In this document: positions 1-9,096 of the stretch, piece by piece
Position numbering within the stretch: position 1 is the first letter of the stretch
Layout of the letters: each line of letters opens with the position of its first letter
Source: an uncultured Pirellulaceae bacterium
GTDB taxonomy: Bacteria; Planctomycetota; Planctomycetia; Pirellulales; Pirellulaceae
Assembly (NCBI GenBank): GCA_937928555.1
Contig: CALFWR010000069.1
Coordinates: 1-39,395, forward strand
DNA length: 39,395 nucleotides
Reading direction: 5' to 3'
Program-made: the position numbers and the translations under genes
Notes under the pieces: model-generated
Seen by the model: the letters and a program-made list of their open reading frames with translations, nothing else
The model's database searches: none
Told to the model about the DNA's origin: nothing

Positions 1-166
1 GGGGGTCAGAATCAGTTGAGACAGTGATCGGTTACTCTAATGCGATGAAACGATCGCTGTGGCTTTCACCTACCGAATGATTCACATTTCTTGTCGAAAT
101 TCAGTTTTTCCCTTGCTCCTGTTGGCCAAACCTAGAATCAACGCCCGTCGTCGTGAATAATCCGGG
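1..166 (-). repeat. Miniature inverted-repeat element, subfamily A, copy 1 (truncated by window start)
   Basis: Matches the other subfamily A copies from the internal stretch near the R end through to the L end (cgtcgtcgtgaataatccggg, 146-166). The R-terminal inverted repeat lies before the window. The reading frame on the minus strand through this copy (82-264) is repeat sequence, not a gene. The flanking 5-mer on the right is ATTAG (167-171). Confidence 0.85.
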
Positions 167-327
167 ATTAGACCGGGGCTAACGCCCAAACGGCTGATCT
201 GAACAATCCTAATTTTTAATGCTGACAGACCACTAGGGTCGGTCAAAACTGCGGCCCGAACCACGGGGCGAGGTGTTCAATCAACAGATCCGGCCAACAT
301 CGCAAAAGAAAGTACACAGGTTTCAAA

Positions 328-1074
328 GTGACTCGACGAGCGATCATCAGCGACATCCACGGGAACTTTGAGGCTCTCACCGCAGTCCTAGAAGACATCC
401 GCAGCACGGGCATCGAAAAAGTCTACTGCCTTGGCGACGTGATCGGCTATGGACCCAACCCGCGCGAGTGCATCGATGCCTGCCGGGACTTTGAACTGAC
501 GCTGCTGGGGAACCACGACAACGGGGCCTTGTTTGACCCCGATGGTTTCAGCGCCGGCGCCGAAAAGGCCATCTTCTGGACCAGGCAAAAACTGGAGGAC
601 AATTCCATCGACGGTGCCGCCGAACGTTGGGACTTTCTTGCCCGCCTGCCTCGCACCCACCGCGAAGAGTCATTCATGTTCGTGCACGGTTCACCGCGAA
701 GCCCGCTCAACGAATATGTCTTTCCCGAAGACGTCTACAACACACGCAAGATTGAACGCATCTTTGGATTCATCCACAAGTATTGCTTTCAGGGCCACAC
801 CCACGTTCCGGGCGTGTTCACGGAAAACTGCCGCTTTTACTCGCCACAAGAAATCGATTCAAAGTACCAGCTTGGTGATCAAAAAATCATGATCAACGTA
901 GGCAGCGTCGGACAACCCCGCGACGGCGACTGGCGCAGCAGTTACGTCATCCTTGACGACCTGAACGTTGAGTTCCGCCGCGTCGAGTACGATAACCATG
1001 CGACCCGACAGAAAATCATCGACGAACCGGGATTGGATGACTTTCTAGGGGACCGTTTACTCGAAGGCAGATAG
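328..1074 (+). CDS. Calcineurin-like metallophosphoesterase (YfcE/MJ0936-type)
   Basis: This is a 248-residue soluble protein with the complete metallophosphoesterase motif set in order: SDIHGN (D-x-H) at residues 8-13, GDV, GNHDN near residue 60, VHGSP near 118 and GHTH near 155. These ligands bind two metal ions and hydrolyse phosphomonoesters or phosphodiesters; the natural substrate cannot be told from sequence. The start is GTG at 328, because the ISDIHGN core begins only a few residues later and no ATG lies closer. No strong Shine-Dalgarno is visible. The gene converges on the secreted protein gene at 1083 with an 8-base gap, so the two probably share termination signals. Length is typical for the single-domain family. 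Confidence 0.9.
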   Translation: MTRRAIISDIHGNFEALTAVLEDIRSTGIEKVYCLGDVIGYGPNPRECIDACRDFELTLLGNHDNGALFDPDGFSAGAEKAIFWTRQKLEDNSIDGAAERWDFLARLPRTHREESFMFVHGSPRSPLNEYVFPEDVYNTRKIERIFGFIHKYCFQGHTHVPGVFTENCRFYSPQEIDSKYQLGDQKIMINVGSVGQPRDGDWRSSYVILDDLNVEFRRVEYDNHATRQKIIDEPGLDDFLGDRLLEGR

Positions 1075-1082
1075 AGTACGGC

Positions 1083-3539
1083 CTATTCGGCCACGTACCA
1101 GCGACCGTCGATGCAGTCCACGCGAGCCCACGCGGGATGCAAACGGTCACCGTGCTTGCGAACATGTTCCAGAATGACCGACACCGAAGGTCGCACGTCG
1201 CCCTTGAATTCCCTGCCGCGACCGGAGATGCGTATCGGCTGCGTAAAGTCAAAATAGTCATCGTTTAGCCACAGCGTCATCGATTCGCCGCCGCTGGCTG
1301 GGTCAACATTAAAGTCATTCGGTCTTTGAAGTTGGGACTTCATCTTGCCAGCAATCTTTAGTGGCTTGTGCCCGCGCGCGGTCCACAGTTCCGGCCATGT
1401 GACGTTGGCAACCGGAAAACCACGAAGCTGCAAAAACCAGAAGTAATTGTCGAACGGCCGCAGAGATTTGACACTGAATTCGAATCCGTTTCGCGTTGGT
1501 GACTGACGCTGCTGGAACTGCATCCATTCAAACATGCTTTTGTGATCGTCCTGAAATCGCTCGTTAAGGCGACCCTTGTACGACACCGCTGTAAAGTTCA
1601 CGTACTTGTCGGACTTCAGCCATTTGCTCCACGTTTCCACGCAACCACCCAGAGCCAGATGGTCGCTTTCCCCGACAACCCCGCGAACAGCCAAAGGAAT
1701 GCCTTCGTTCAGAGCGTGGATCCTCGCATACCTTTCGATCGTCCCGCTGACCGGAATAATTCCCGCGAAATGGTGAGGGTGAGCCAACCCAATGTCGTAA
1801 ACCATGTTGGCCGCGATCCCAAAACCGTGCATAAAGACACGGTCGGTATCAACCGAAAAACTGCGAAAGCACTTCCGCATCGCACGCAGTACCGTAGCGT
1901 GCTCCCCTGACTTGTAACCTGGCACGTTTTGGCCTTGTCCCAGCCACTGCACGGCCAGCACGATGTAACCATCCTGAATCGCCTCGCGGACACGTCGCTG
2001 GGCACCGTCAAGCCAGCGTCCGGCAAACAGGTTTAGTTGCCGCTGGGCTGAATTGCCATCGCACAACGTGATCAAGAGCGGATACTTGCGATACGGGTCG
2101 TAGTCACTGGGCAAGTGAACCGCGCAGGGGAACTCGCTAACGCGCGGATTGGCCGCGACACCGGGAACCGTAACGGTGAACTGGATGGGTTTCTCGCCGG
2201 TGTAGCCTTCGACCGCCTTCTCGTGATCCAGCGGTTTCATCTGAGCCAGCATTCTGGCCAGGAATTCCGGTGCTCCGGCTTCGAACTTTTTCAGTTGCTC
2301 GACAATCAGATGACGATTCGCTTCGTCGGGAGTGCGAAGGTACTTTTCGATCAAATCGCGAACCGTAAACATGGACTCCGCCACCGCAAAGTTCGCCGTC
2401 GCATTGTTGCTGCCCATCAGCCAACCGCTCACCGCCAGCGCTATCTTTTGCTGGTCCTGTTGGTCCACGTCATCGGCTTGGACCAGATATCCATCAAGTC
2501 GATCGACATTCGATGGCCTCAATTCGCTCGCAAGCTCGCGCAGGAACCGCTCCATCATTTCGTCCTGATCCGGCTTGATGTTGGCGCCCTGTTGCTTGCG
2601 GAACTTTTGCACCAACTCCACGACTCGCTCCCGGGACCGTGTGACTTTTTCTTCCTGTGTCCGGATCTGCCCAATGATGACGTTCAACTCTTCGAGCAAC
2701 TGCGGTGCGACGCCGTCGGTGTTCATGGCTTCCGCGATTTCCCTGGCAAGATTCAACTGGCCGTTGCGGAACCGCATTTTGATCATCCGGTCCAGCACCT
2801 GTCGCGCCTGGCTTTGCCGAATCTGAACCCGCAGGTCTTCGATCCGATCGGACATATCGGGAAACTTTTGCAGAATCAGTTTGAGCTCTTCTTCGGCGTA
2901 CTGGTACTGCTGTGCCAGCACGTAGAACTCAAAGATATCAAGGTACTCGCCGGGCTTGTCCGGTTTGGCAATCTCATTGTGCAAAAGGTTGTTGATCACC
3001 TTCGGTGGCACCAACCCCAGCCCAATATTCATCTTCCAATTTCGCTTGGGGACACCCTTGATTCCTTTCAGCGTATTGAGCTCCACGTACTGGTGCCTGA
3101 TTTTGGTGATGGCTTGAACGTAGCTTGCCGGACCGTTTTTTCCCTGAACTGTCAGGATTCGATGGCCTTTCTCGTTAAACTGGCCTGCTTCGATCAAGTA
3201 TCCCCGGTCGGCACCGTCATCGAGAGCCGTTTGCCAAATCGGAAACTCACTCTCGCGCGCGTCCGATGGCGCCTGACTGGCGATTCGCTTTCGATTAACG
3301 AACACCCGGCGAGGCCCCTCATCAATCGCGTAGGTCGTCGGGTTGGAAACTGGCGGACCAAAGAACGGCTGGAAACCGTTGGTCGGGGTGTAGGGGCCTT
3401 CGTAGCTGATGTTTGAATTCATCGTGATGATGAAGGGGTTTCCACGTCGCTGACCATTGGCTTTCTCGCAAACCGAAAGCTGAAAACCGGCCAGACAAAT
3501 CAGCAACGTGCCGACAGAAATTTGCTTCTTTCCCACCAT
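1083..3539 (-). CDS. Secreted protein with degenerate alpha/beta-hydrolase (esterase-like) domain
   Basis: About 818 residues beginning with a Sec signal peptide (KK, then a hydrophobic stretch ending near residue 30). Residues roughly 200-430 are helical and charged. The region from about 460 to 690 resembles PHB-depolymerase/prolyl-oligopeptidase-type esterases: a VHLPSDYDPYRKYPLLITLCDG strand, then GYIVLAVQW, then VDTDRVFMHGFG and HFAGIIPVSG. The nucleophile elbow, normally G-x-S-x-G, reads G-F-G-I-A, so Ser is replaced by Gly near residue 574. The region where the catalytic His is expected reads GRLNE. The fold is therefore probably retained without hydrolase activity. I prefer ATG at 3539 to GTG at 3548 because an AAGGTGG-like ribosome site lies just upstream of the ATG. 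It may be a binding or scaffold protein at the cell surface. Confidence 0.75.
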   Translation of the reverse strand: MVGKKQISVGTLLICLAGFQLSVCEKANGQRRGNPFIITMNSNISYEGPYTPTNGFQPFFGPPVSNPTTYAIDEGPRRVFVNRKRIASQAPSDARESEFPIWQTALDDGADRGYLIEAGQFNEKGHRILTVQGKNGPASYVQAITKIRHQYVELNTLKGIKGVPKRNWKMNIGLGLVPPKVINNLLHNEIAKPDKPGEYLDIFEFYVLAQQYQYAEEELKLILQKFPDMSDRIEDLRVQIRQSQARQVLDRMIKMRFRNGQLNLAREIAEAMNTDGVAPQLLEELNVIIGQIRTQEEKVTRSRERVVELVQKFRKQQGANIKPDQDEMMERFLRELASELRPSNVDRLDGYLVQADDVDQQDQQKIALAVSGWLMGSNNATANFAVAESMFTVRDLIEKYLRTPDEANRHLIVEQLKKFEAGAPEFLARMLAQMKPLDHEKAVEGYTGEKPIQFTVTVPGVAANPRVSEFPCAVHLPSDYDPYRKYPLLITLCDGNSAQRQLNLFAGRWLDGAQRRVREAIQDGYIVLAVQWLGQGQNVPGYKSGEHATVLRAMRKCFRSFSVDTDRVFMHGFGIAANMVYDIGLAHPHHFAGIIPVSGTIERYARIHALNEGIPLAVRGVVGESDHLALGGCVETWSKWLKSDKYVNFTAVSYKGRLNERFQDDHKSMFEWMQFQQRQSPTRNGFEFSVKSLRPFDNYFWFLQLRGFPVANVTWPELWTARGHKPLKIAGKMKSQLQRPNDFNVDPASGGESMTLWLNDDYFDFTQPIRISGRGREFKGDVRPSVSVILEHVRKHGDRLHPAWARVDCIDGRWYVAE

Positions 3540-3657
3540 CAGAGCCACCTTTTTCCTGTTTGCGTCGCGATGCTCGTGCCCGCGAACGCTGCTTCTGCCC
3601 CGAACTTTTTCGCCTGCAAAAATGCTCCCGGCACACTACAGCGAATCGGCCCGCTCC

Positions 3658-3663
3658 TATAAT
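3658..3663 (+). promoter_or_regulatory. Perfect -10 hexamer TATAAT upstream of the anchored protein gene
   Basis: TATAAT lies about 68 bases before the TTG at 3731. The matching -35 region (near 3635-3640, actaca) is weak. A transcript starting near 3670 would exclude the longer reading frame that opens at 3560, which supports the TTG start. Confidence 0.4.
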
Positions 3664-3730
3664 AGCTTGCTTCCCATCAAGGCCAATCGGCTGTTTTTCC
3701 TTTCGTCACCCGGCTACAGGACAAAAATCG

Positions 3731-4360
3731 TTGGAAAACGAAAACCAACCTTCTGATTCTGACAAAAAAGACTCTCAGTCGGAGATCACGTTGCCGCGAC
3801 GTGTGCTCTACGCGCAAGCTGGACTGTTGGCCGTTTCATCGGTGACGTTTTTCTTTTTGGGCATGATGGTTGGGAATCTTACAGGCTCGGGGAATTCGGG
3901 GGCTCGCGCAAACGCCGCAGCAGCGGATACCCGTTTCGCCGACTGCCGTGTTCGCGGACAGGTAATCGCAGGCAACAGAGCCAATCCCGATTCGGTCATC
4001 CTTTTGCTTCCCAAAGAAAAACAGCCAAAAGCTCCACTGGCGCCCGGACTGGTGATGCCGTCGTCTTTTGTGGCTCTGGACAACCCAACGATCGATGCGA
4101 TCCATCAACAGGGTGGGGCAGTGGTCCGCACCGACGACGAAGGCCGATTTGAATTGCTCGTCGATACCAACCGCCGCTTTCGCCTTTGGGTTCTCTGCAA
4201 CTCAATTCCATCCAGCGGAAAGCAGCCAATCGATGCCGCGGGCAAACAACTCGAAGCGTGGTTCGCGCCGACCAATAAACTGATTCGCGAAAACGAGTTC
4301 CAGATTTTCGAATTCGAAACCACCGGCGAAGCACATGACGTGGGCCAGATCAAGTTTTGA
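3731..4360 (+). CDS. Membrane-anchored protein with carboxypeptidase-regulatory-like domain
   Basis: I do not recognise this as a named family. From the TTG at 3731 it encodes 209 residues: a charged N-terminus (ENENQPSDSDKKD), one hydrophobic segment (about residues 25-50, ending VSSVTFFFLGMMVGN), an Ala-rich linker, then an extracytoplasmic beta-rich domain. That domain has a RVRGQVIAG strand and a DDEGRFELLVD turn typical of carboxypeptidase-regulatory-like or transthyretin-like folds. The TTG start is chosen because AGGA lies 9 bases upstream and a TATAAT box lies between it and the alternative start at 3560, whose extra 57 residues look non-coding. It is convergent with the kinase gene at 4398. 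Function is unknown; a surface-exposed single-pass protein is the most that can be said. Confidence 0.65.
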   Translation: MENENQPSDSDKKDSQSEITLPRRVLYAQAGLLAVSSVTFFFLGMMVGNLTGSGNSGARANAAAADTRFADCRVRGQVIAGNRANPDSVILLLPKEKQPKAPLAPGLVMPSSFVALDNPTIDAIHQQGGAVVRTDDEGRFELLVDTNRRFRLWVLCNSIPSSGKQPIDAAGKQLEAWFAPTNKLIRENEFQIFEFETTGEAHDVGQIKF

Positions 4361-4397
4361 GCGGGTGCCGGTTTTCTGGATCCGCAAACCGCCACGG

Positions 4398-6719
4398 CTA
4401 ATCCGACCGCTCGGATGGCCTTTTTATCGTCGCGTCAGATACTTCTTTTTGCGTCGCTGGAAGGCTACGCGCCGAACTCTCGGATCGCGATGACGCAACA
4501 GAGATACTTCTGGACGTCGCCGCGCCGCCTCCACTGGCCGTCGCAAACAGTTTTCGATTGGCCTCACGGAACAAACGTGCAACCAGAAACCACATCGCGA
4601 ACGCCACCGAAGCCAGAATCAGGATCGCCCACATCGCCAAACGACTCAACCCGGCACTCAGTTTTCGCGACGGATCCACAACCGCCTGGTAGTCTTCAAA
4701 CGCCAACACGTGCAGTCCACTTTGCGTTGACGCATTTTCGGGCCGGCTATCCTTTTCCAATTGCACGCTGTGCGAAGAAAAAGCCACTGGAATTGAAGCA
4801 ACGATGTACTCGCGATCGTAATTCTCCCCCAACTCGGTCCCGCCAACCGGATCGGGAACATTTCGTTGTCCGTCGACCACGCCTACATCCAATGTGATGT
4901 TCGTCAGATCATCAGGCAGCCGGTCAGCAGGATTGTCTTTACGCAACTGATTAAACAGCGGATGCTCAAGAATGACGCCCCGGTTTTCACCCGGTCGATC
5001 ATCGACAAGCATCACGTAGTGCTTCAGCGAATTCCTGAAATCCACAAGGCTGCCAAGGTTAACCGTCACGGCAACGATTCCGATCGACTCCGCAGTCTGG
5101 GGGTGCAGTACTGGTGCCGAAAACGCGACCTTCCAAAGCCCGGACGCCTCACTTGGGAAACTTGCTGAAAGGTGCGGTTCAGAAATGATTTTTCGTTGAT
5201 TGGGATCTTCGGCCACCGGATAGGCTCGCTCAGCCTTGCGGTTGCCCTTTATGTCCTGCTGCTCGCCTGTGAAATAGGTACGAAACGAATAGTTTTTCCC
5301 GATCGTGTCGCTTTTTCCGCTATCAAAAACACCCGCCAACTGATTGCCTTGCCGGTCGGTGATGAACCAACTGGCCGCGTCAGGGTACTCACCGTTTGGA
5401 TCGCTCATTCGTTTTTCAAGAAACGGCTGGAGCTTTTGTCGTGACGGGTGACTGCGAAATCTCTCGCGAACGGTGGCATTGACCGGATCCATATTGCGAT
5501 TGGGATCCGATAACTGCCGCCGCATGGTTGCCAGCGATTCACTTTCGATCGTCTCCACAAACGCCCGCGTAAAATCACGGTCCCGCGACAAGTCCAGAAC
5601 CACCCGAAAATACTCATCGAGCTGTTCGGCAGCACTGCTGGCCGCCAACTCGGCAGCGAAACGATTGCTTTCGGCCGACTGGGTCAGAATGGCCTCTTCG
5701 GCTTTGGATGTTGCCTGCCGAAAGGCATACCAGCCAAAACCACTCATGAACGAAAGTAACACCAGGGGCCCGAGGATGCCCAGCAACATCAGCGGACGCC
5801 TTTCTTTTTTGAAGTCTCTCAACCGAAGTGCATCAACCACGCTTTCGGCGCTGGCAAACCGGTCCCCGGGCTTGGCAGCGATACATTGGTCAATCACATC
5901 TGCCAGTCCGCGATCGACTCCCGGGACTCGACGATGCTCACGAGGTGACTTGGCCGCCGTTAACGCGCGACGATAGAGCTTCAAACGTTCCGGAAGCGTC
6001 TCGGCTGATTCGATCTGGCTCTTGAGCTGGTCGGAGTAATAAGGCGGCCGACCGGTGAGCATCGTAAACAACAGGGCACCCAACCCGTAAACGTCCCACC
6101 TCGCATCGGGCATCGCCTCAAGATTGGCTTGCTCGGGTGCCATGTAAAACAACGTACCCAACGCCGACGTACTGTCTGTCTGCAATCGCGATTGTCCAAA
6201 ATCCGCCAGCCGTGGATTGCCGTCCTGATCGAGAAGCACGTTGCCCGGCTTCAAGTCGCAGTGCAGGATGCCTTTTCCGTGCAGATGCATCAGCCCCATC
6301 GCAACGTCGCGAAAAACTTCCACCGCGCGATCGACTTCCATCGGCTCACCCGACTTGATCCGGTCCTCGAGAGAGCCATGATCGATGTAGTCCATCACGT
6401 AGTAAGGCGGTGTCGCATCCCAGCCCACATCCAGAAGCTGAACCACGTATCGGTCCGCCGCCAGCACAACGAGCTTTTCGACTTCCTGCGCTAACTGCTT
6501 GACATCCGAGTTGGATCGCTGAGCATAAAACTTGATTGCGACCCGCTTGCCGGTCTTCTGATCGATCGCCGTCCAGACCTCTCCATAAGATCCACGCCCT
6601 ACAAAATCCTGAATCGTATAGCCTTCGATTTTCGCCGGAGGTCGAGTCGGCTGGACACTAAGCTTCCTTGACCGGCGAAGCTGCTCGTCACTTTGATGTT
6701 CAGTGCGATCTTGTGTCAT
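4398..6719 (-). CDS. Receptor-like serine/threonine protein kinase with extracytoplasmic CACHE-like sensor
   Basis: 773 residues. The N-terminal cytoplasmic Hanks-type kinase domain spans about residues 33-300 and has all key motifs: glycine loop GRGSYGEV 41-48, VAIK with Lys63, HCDLKPGN with catalytic Asp155 (HRD is HCD, so it is not an RD kinase), DFG 173-175 and APE 194-196. A membrane segment at about 308-333 is followed by roughly 360 residues outside the membrane. These include SWFITDRQGNQLAG and YSFRTYFTG stretches typical of double-CACHE ligand-binding domains. A second membrane segment (about 693-713) and a Ser-rich cytoplasmic tail of about 50 residues follow; the tail could be an autophosphorylation target. 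The layout is a transmembrane sensor kinase that phosphorylates Ser/Thr. No substrate gene is adjacent; the gene is monocistronic. Confidence 0.9.
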   Translation of the reverse strand: MTQDRTEHQSDEQLRRSRKLSVQPTRPPAKIEGYTIQDFVGRGSYGEVWTAIDQKTGKRVAIKFYAQRSNSDVKQLAQEVEKLVVLAADRYVVQLLDVGWDATPPYYVMDYIDHGSLEDRIKSGEPMEVDRAVEVFRDVAMGLMHLHGKGILHCDLKPGNVLLDQDGNPRLADFGQSRLQTDSTSALGTLFYMAPEQANLEAMPDARWDVYGLGALLFTMLTGRPPYYSDQLKSQIESAETLPERLKLYRRALTAAKSPREHRRVPGVDRGLADVIDQCIAAKPGDRFASAESVVDALRLRDFKKERRPLMLLGILGPLVLLSFMSGFGWYAFRQATSKAEEAILTQSAESNRFAAELAASSAAEQLDEYFRVVLDLSRDRDFTRAFVETIESESLATMRRQLSDPNRNMDPVNATVRERFRSHPSRQKLQPFLEKRMSDPNGEYPDAASWFITDRQGNQLAGVFDSGKSDTIGKNYSFRTYFTGEQQDIKGNRKAERAYPVAEDPNQRKIISEPHLSASFPSEASGLWKVAFSAPVLHPQTAESIGIVAVTVNLGSLVDFRNSLKHYVMLVDDRPGENRGVILEHPLFNQLRKDNPADRLPDDLTNITLDVGVVDGQRNVPDPVGGTELGENYDREYIVASIPVAFSSHSVQLEKDSRPENASTQSGLHVLAFEDYQAVVDPSRKLSAGLSRLAMWAILILASVAFAMWFLVARLFREANRKLFATASGGGAATSRSISVASSRSESSARSLPATQKEVSDATIKRPSERSD

Positions 6720-6854
6720 CTATCCGAGGAATCTCTCTGGCACTTCAAGTTCCTGTAATCCGGTTCATCTACGAGCAATGTGCGTGATTTGGAATTCATC
6801 AACAAGGTGGCGCGATTCCGAAGAAGACCCGATTGGACGCTCGCTTGTCGTGAT

Positions 6855-7051
6855 CCCGGATTATTCACGACGACGGTCGTTGATTCTACATCTGGCCAAC
6901 AGGAGCCAACAGGAGCAAGGGAAAAGGAGAATTTCAACAAGAAATGCAAATCGTCTGGTAGATGAAAACGACAGTGATCGTTTCATCGCATCAGAGTCGC
7001 GGATCACTGTCTCAACTGACTCTGACACCCACGCCTCATGAATAATCCGGG
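6855..7051 (+). repeat. Miniature inverted-repeat element, subfamily A, copy 2
   Basis: Complete copy, L end first (cccggattattcacgacgac) and R end last (cctcatgaataatccggg). It is longer than the others because of a local tandem duplication, caacaggagc twice, near 6897-6917. Flanking 5-mers (GTGAT and CTTAA) do not match, so no target duplication is visible. It occupies part of the 714-base gap between the kinase start and the small lipoprotein gene. The rest of that gap (7052-7362) shows only a 7-bp hairpin at 7086-7109 (TCCGACA/TGTCGGA). Confidence 0.9.
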
Positions 7052-7362
7052 CTTAAGCGTCAAAGCTGCATTTTCAATCGCTGTGTCCGACAGAGTCGCC
7101 CTTGTCGGATTGGAATTCTCGAAAATAAATTTTCTCGGAAACTTCGTGCCCGAAAGCTGCCTTGGCATGGGCATTGCTGTTGATGAAGTTTGCCTTAAAA
7201 AGCCGTCATTTTGGTGGCAGCAGACACCATTAGTGCGACACTTGTCTCGATTTGAGATCAAACAGGCTTGCAGTCTCAGGGTGAGAAGCCTACACTATTT
7301 ACCGATAAAGGTGTTTTACGCACCCTTTTTGACATCGTTCTTATAAAAAAACACGAGCACCG

Positions 7363-7391
7363 TTTACAACTTTTGCCGATGTGCTTATCAT
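7363..7391 (+). promoter_or_regulatory. Sigma-70-type promoter of the lipoprotein-DUF1559 unit
   Basis: TTTACA (7363-7368), a 17-base spacer and TATCAT (7386-7391), about 42 bases before the ATG at 7434. The -10 lies within a partial dyad (GATGT...ACATC). There is no other promoter-like match between the repeat and the gene. Confidence 0.5.
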
Positions 7392-7433
7392 AAAGACATC
7401 GTGAATTTTTTAATCGATTTTTGAGAGTTAGTG

Positions 7434-7583
7434 ATGAGATTTTTGCTTTCGTTGGTGCTGGTTCTTCCATTGTGCATCGGCTGTGGCGGCGAGACCAAAA
7501 TGCGAAAAGAAGGTGAAAAGCCGGAGGTCACTGAAGAGACCGCCAAACCTTCTGCTCCAGATTTTGGCAGCGAAAAGCCCTAA
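7434..7583 (+). CDS. Small lipoprotein, 49 residues
   Basis: Short reading frame of 49 codons: a hydrophobic leader ([17 protein letters not shown]), then a Gly-Gly-Glu start and a hydrophilic, Glu/Lys/Pro-rich tail ending GSEKP. The Cys after I-G fits a lipobox, although -3 is Cys rather than Leu. A GAGAG-type ribosome site precedes GTG/ATG at 7431/7434, and a good promoter lies upstream. It sits 47 bases before the DUF1559 gene in the same direction, and the shared terminator at 8701 suggests co-transcription. Small lipoproteins next to DUF1559 genes are, as I recall, common in planctomycetes. Function is unknown, possibly an accessory of the pilin-like product. Confidence 0.7.
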   Translation: MRFLLSLVLVLPLCIGCGGETKMRKEGEKPEVTEETAKPSAPDFGSEKP

Positions 7584-7630
7584 TCTGTTTCTGGTACATT
7601 TTTTTTAATTCATTTTTTTGGGGTAATCCA

Positions 7631-8668
7631 ATGAAAAAACGTGGTTTTACTTTGGTCGAATTGTTGGTGGTCATCGCGATCATCGGCATTCTTATTGGGA
7701 TGTTGCTCCCAGCTGTTCAGCAAGTACGTGAGGCTGCTCGCCGAACGCAGTGCCTGAACAACATTCGTCAGATTGGCCTGTCCGCTCACAACTTTGAGAG
7801 CGCTCACATGGAGCTTCCGTCCTACGCGGGTCCATGGGCTACAGCTATTGCTGACGTGGCTGGAGCTATCGGCGATCCAACTCACGCCAGTACTTTGATG
7901 CAGGTTATGCCTTTCATCGAAGCTCAAAATGTTGCAACTGCTTCTGACAGGTTTGCCTTCAACACTTCAGGCGACGACACGCTGACTCTCGGAAGTTTTT
8001 GGGGCGGTGGTCTCGGTGCATGGCTTTTCGCAGGAAACGGAACTGATCCGGGCCTGTCTAACGTCATCGAGGGAATCACGATCCCCAGCTACCGTTGTCC
8101 TTCTGATACGGGTGACGATTCAACTACAGCTCGTTTCGCCAACGCTGTCTCTGACGAAGCAAGCACTTGGTCAAACGGTGCGTGGACCCTTACTCAAGGA
8201 AACGGCTACGGAGTCACTAACTACGCGATCAACGCTGGCGGTCTTGGTATCTCAGCAACGCCATCTGCTGGCCTTGTTGCTAACGGTTGGGTTGGATTCC
8301 ACGGTGCGATCCGCTCACGTGATTCAGACACGATCGAGCGAATTCGTGACGGTTCTTCGAACATTCCATTGTTCGGCGAAACTCTTGGTGCGATCAGCAA
8401 TGACTCAGCGGGTCCTTCAAACGCACGTCCAAGTTTCACAGGATCAGCACACGTTATCGCACGTGCAGACCTCTACGGTGTTACTGACAACATCTTCGGT
8501 AACGCACAAGAGTCGTTCTCATTCCAGTACGGTTCAAACCACCCCGGTACTGTAAGCGTTGTTCGTGGAGATGGTTCAACCTTCTCTGTTGGCGTCGACG
8601 TTACAGGCCGAGCATTCCACCGCTTCTGCGGCGTTGCTGATGGTAACATCAACGATGACGGATTCTAG
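7631..8668 (+). CDS. DUF1559 domain protein with type IV pilin-like N-terminus
   Basis: 345 residues. The N-terminus [18 protein letters not shown] (residues 2-19) is a class III prepilin cleavage/methylation signal: cleavage before Phe, conserved Glu at +5, then a hydrophobic helix. It continues with the family-typical [14 protein letters not shown] and [18 protein letters not shown]. The C-terminus keeps the DUF1559 signature in altered form ([17 protein letters not shown]). These proteins form a large paralogous group in planctomycetes and are thought to be secreted pseudopilin-like or surface proteins; the exact role is unknown. Start ATG 7631 has GGGG upstream. Codon use here looks more biased (many gct, ggt, gac, atc) than in neighbouring genes, which suggests high expression. 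Confidence 0.95.
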   Translation: MKKRGFTLVELLVVIAIIGILIGMLLPAVQQVREAARRTQCLNNIRQIGLSAHNFESAHMELPSYAGPWATAIADVAGAIGDPTHASTLMQVMPFIEAQNVATASDRFAFNTSGDDTLTLGSFWGGGLGAWLFAGNGTDPGLSNVIEGITIPSYRCPSDTGDDSTTARFANAVSDEASTWSNGAWTLTQGNGYGVTNYAINAGGLGISATPSAGLVANGWVGFHGAIRSRDSDTIERIRDGSSNIPLFGETLGAISNDSAGPSNARPSFTGSAHVIARADLYGVTDNIFGNAQESFSFQYGSNHPGTVSVVRGDGSTFSVGVDVTGRAFHRFCGVADGNINDDGF

Positions 8669-8700
8669 TCTTTGACGAAGAGTTTGTTTGAAACAACAAG

Positions 8701-8737
8701 TGTTGACTTACCCTCGGGTAAGTCAACATTTTTTTTT
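8701..8737 (+). terminator. Rho-independent terminator after DUF1559 gene
   Basis: Perfect inverted repeat TGTTGACTTACCC / GGGTAAGTCAACA (8701-8713, 8716-8728) followed directly by nine T. It lies 32 bases after the stop codon. Confidence 0.95.
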
Positions 8738-8827
8738 GGCAGAACAAATGCTTTCAATTGAGCGTCTTAACAAGAACGCTACTGATGCACCCAGACGGCC
8801 AAGAGCCGGGGTTGCCAGTTACGCAGT

Positions 8828-8955
8828 CGACTCTCCGAGGCCGAGACTTTTGGGATCACCCTCCCACCGAGCCCACCGGGAGGGTCGGCGACTCACCGCC
8901 GGGGAGGGTTGCGCCCGACTGGCAGTAGAATTTCAACGCATCGGAGAGGCGTGCC
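8828..8955 (+). repeat. Second dispersed repeat family (R2), copy 1
   Basis: Shares its ends and a GC-rich core with the copy at 25944-26118: CGACTCTCCG at the start, a CACCCTCCCAC ... GGGAG(G/A)GTCGGCG(A/G)CTC hairpin, the identical block ACCGCCGGGGAGGGTT, and CGGAG(A/T)GGCGTGC at the end. The first and last blocks are partly complementary (CTCTCCG/CGGAGAG). It lies in the 479-base gap between 8669 and 9147. Confidence 0.75.
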
Positions 8956-9041
8956 AACTAAGAGTAATCCAATGTCAGGATTGAGTGCAACTGAAGTTCG
9001 CTTGTTCAAGATCGCGAATCAAAACCTATCGTTGAGCCTCG

Positions 9042-9086
9042 GGTTTGTATTGCAAAGGTTTGTATTGCGAAGGTTTGTATTGCGAA
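9042..9086 (+). repeat. Three tandem copies of a 15-base unit
   Basis: GGTTTGTATTGC(A/G)AA occurs three times head to tail, with one substitution in the first unit. It is intergenic and in phase with codon length, but no supported gene covers it. Confidence 0.9.
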
Positions 9087-9096
9087 GATAGGCATA

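Noticed and set aside
82..264. Short frames containing PDYSRRRALI-type peptides (also near 24603-24794 and 6703-7041)
   Set aside because: These are translations of the repeat ends; the same peptide arises from every copy and has no start signal of its own.
2115..3416. 433-codon open frame on the plus strand
   Set aside because: It is antisense to the secreted protein gene, whose signal peptide and domain motifs are recognisable; the plus frame has no recognisable motif.
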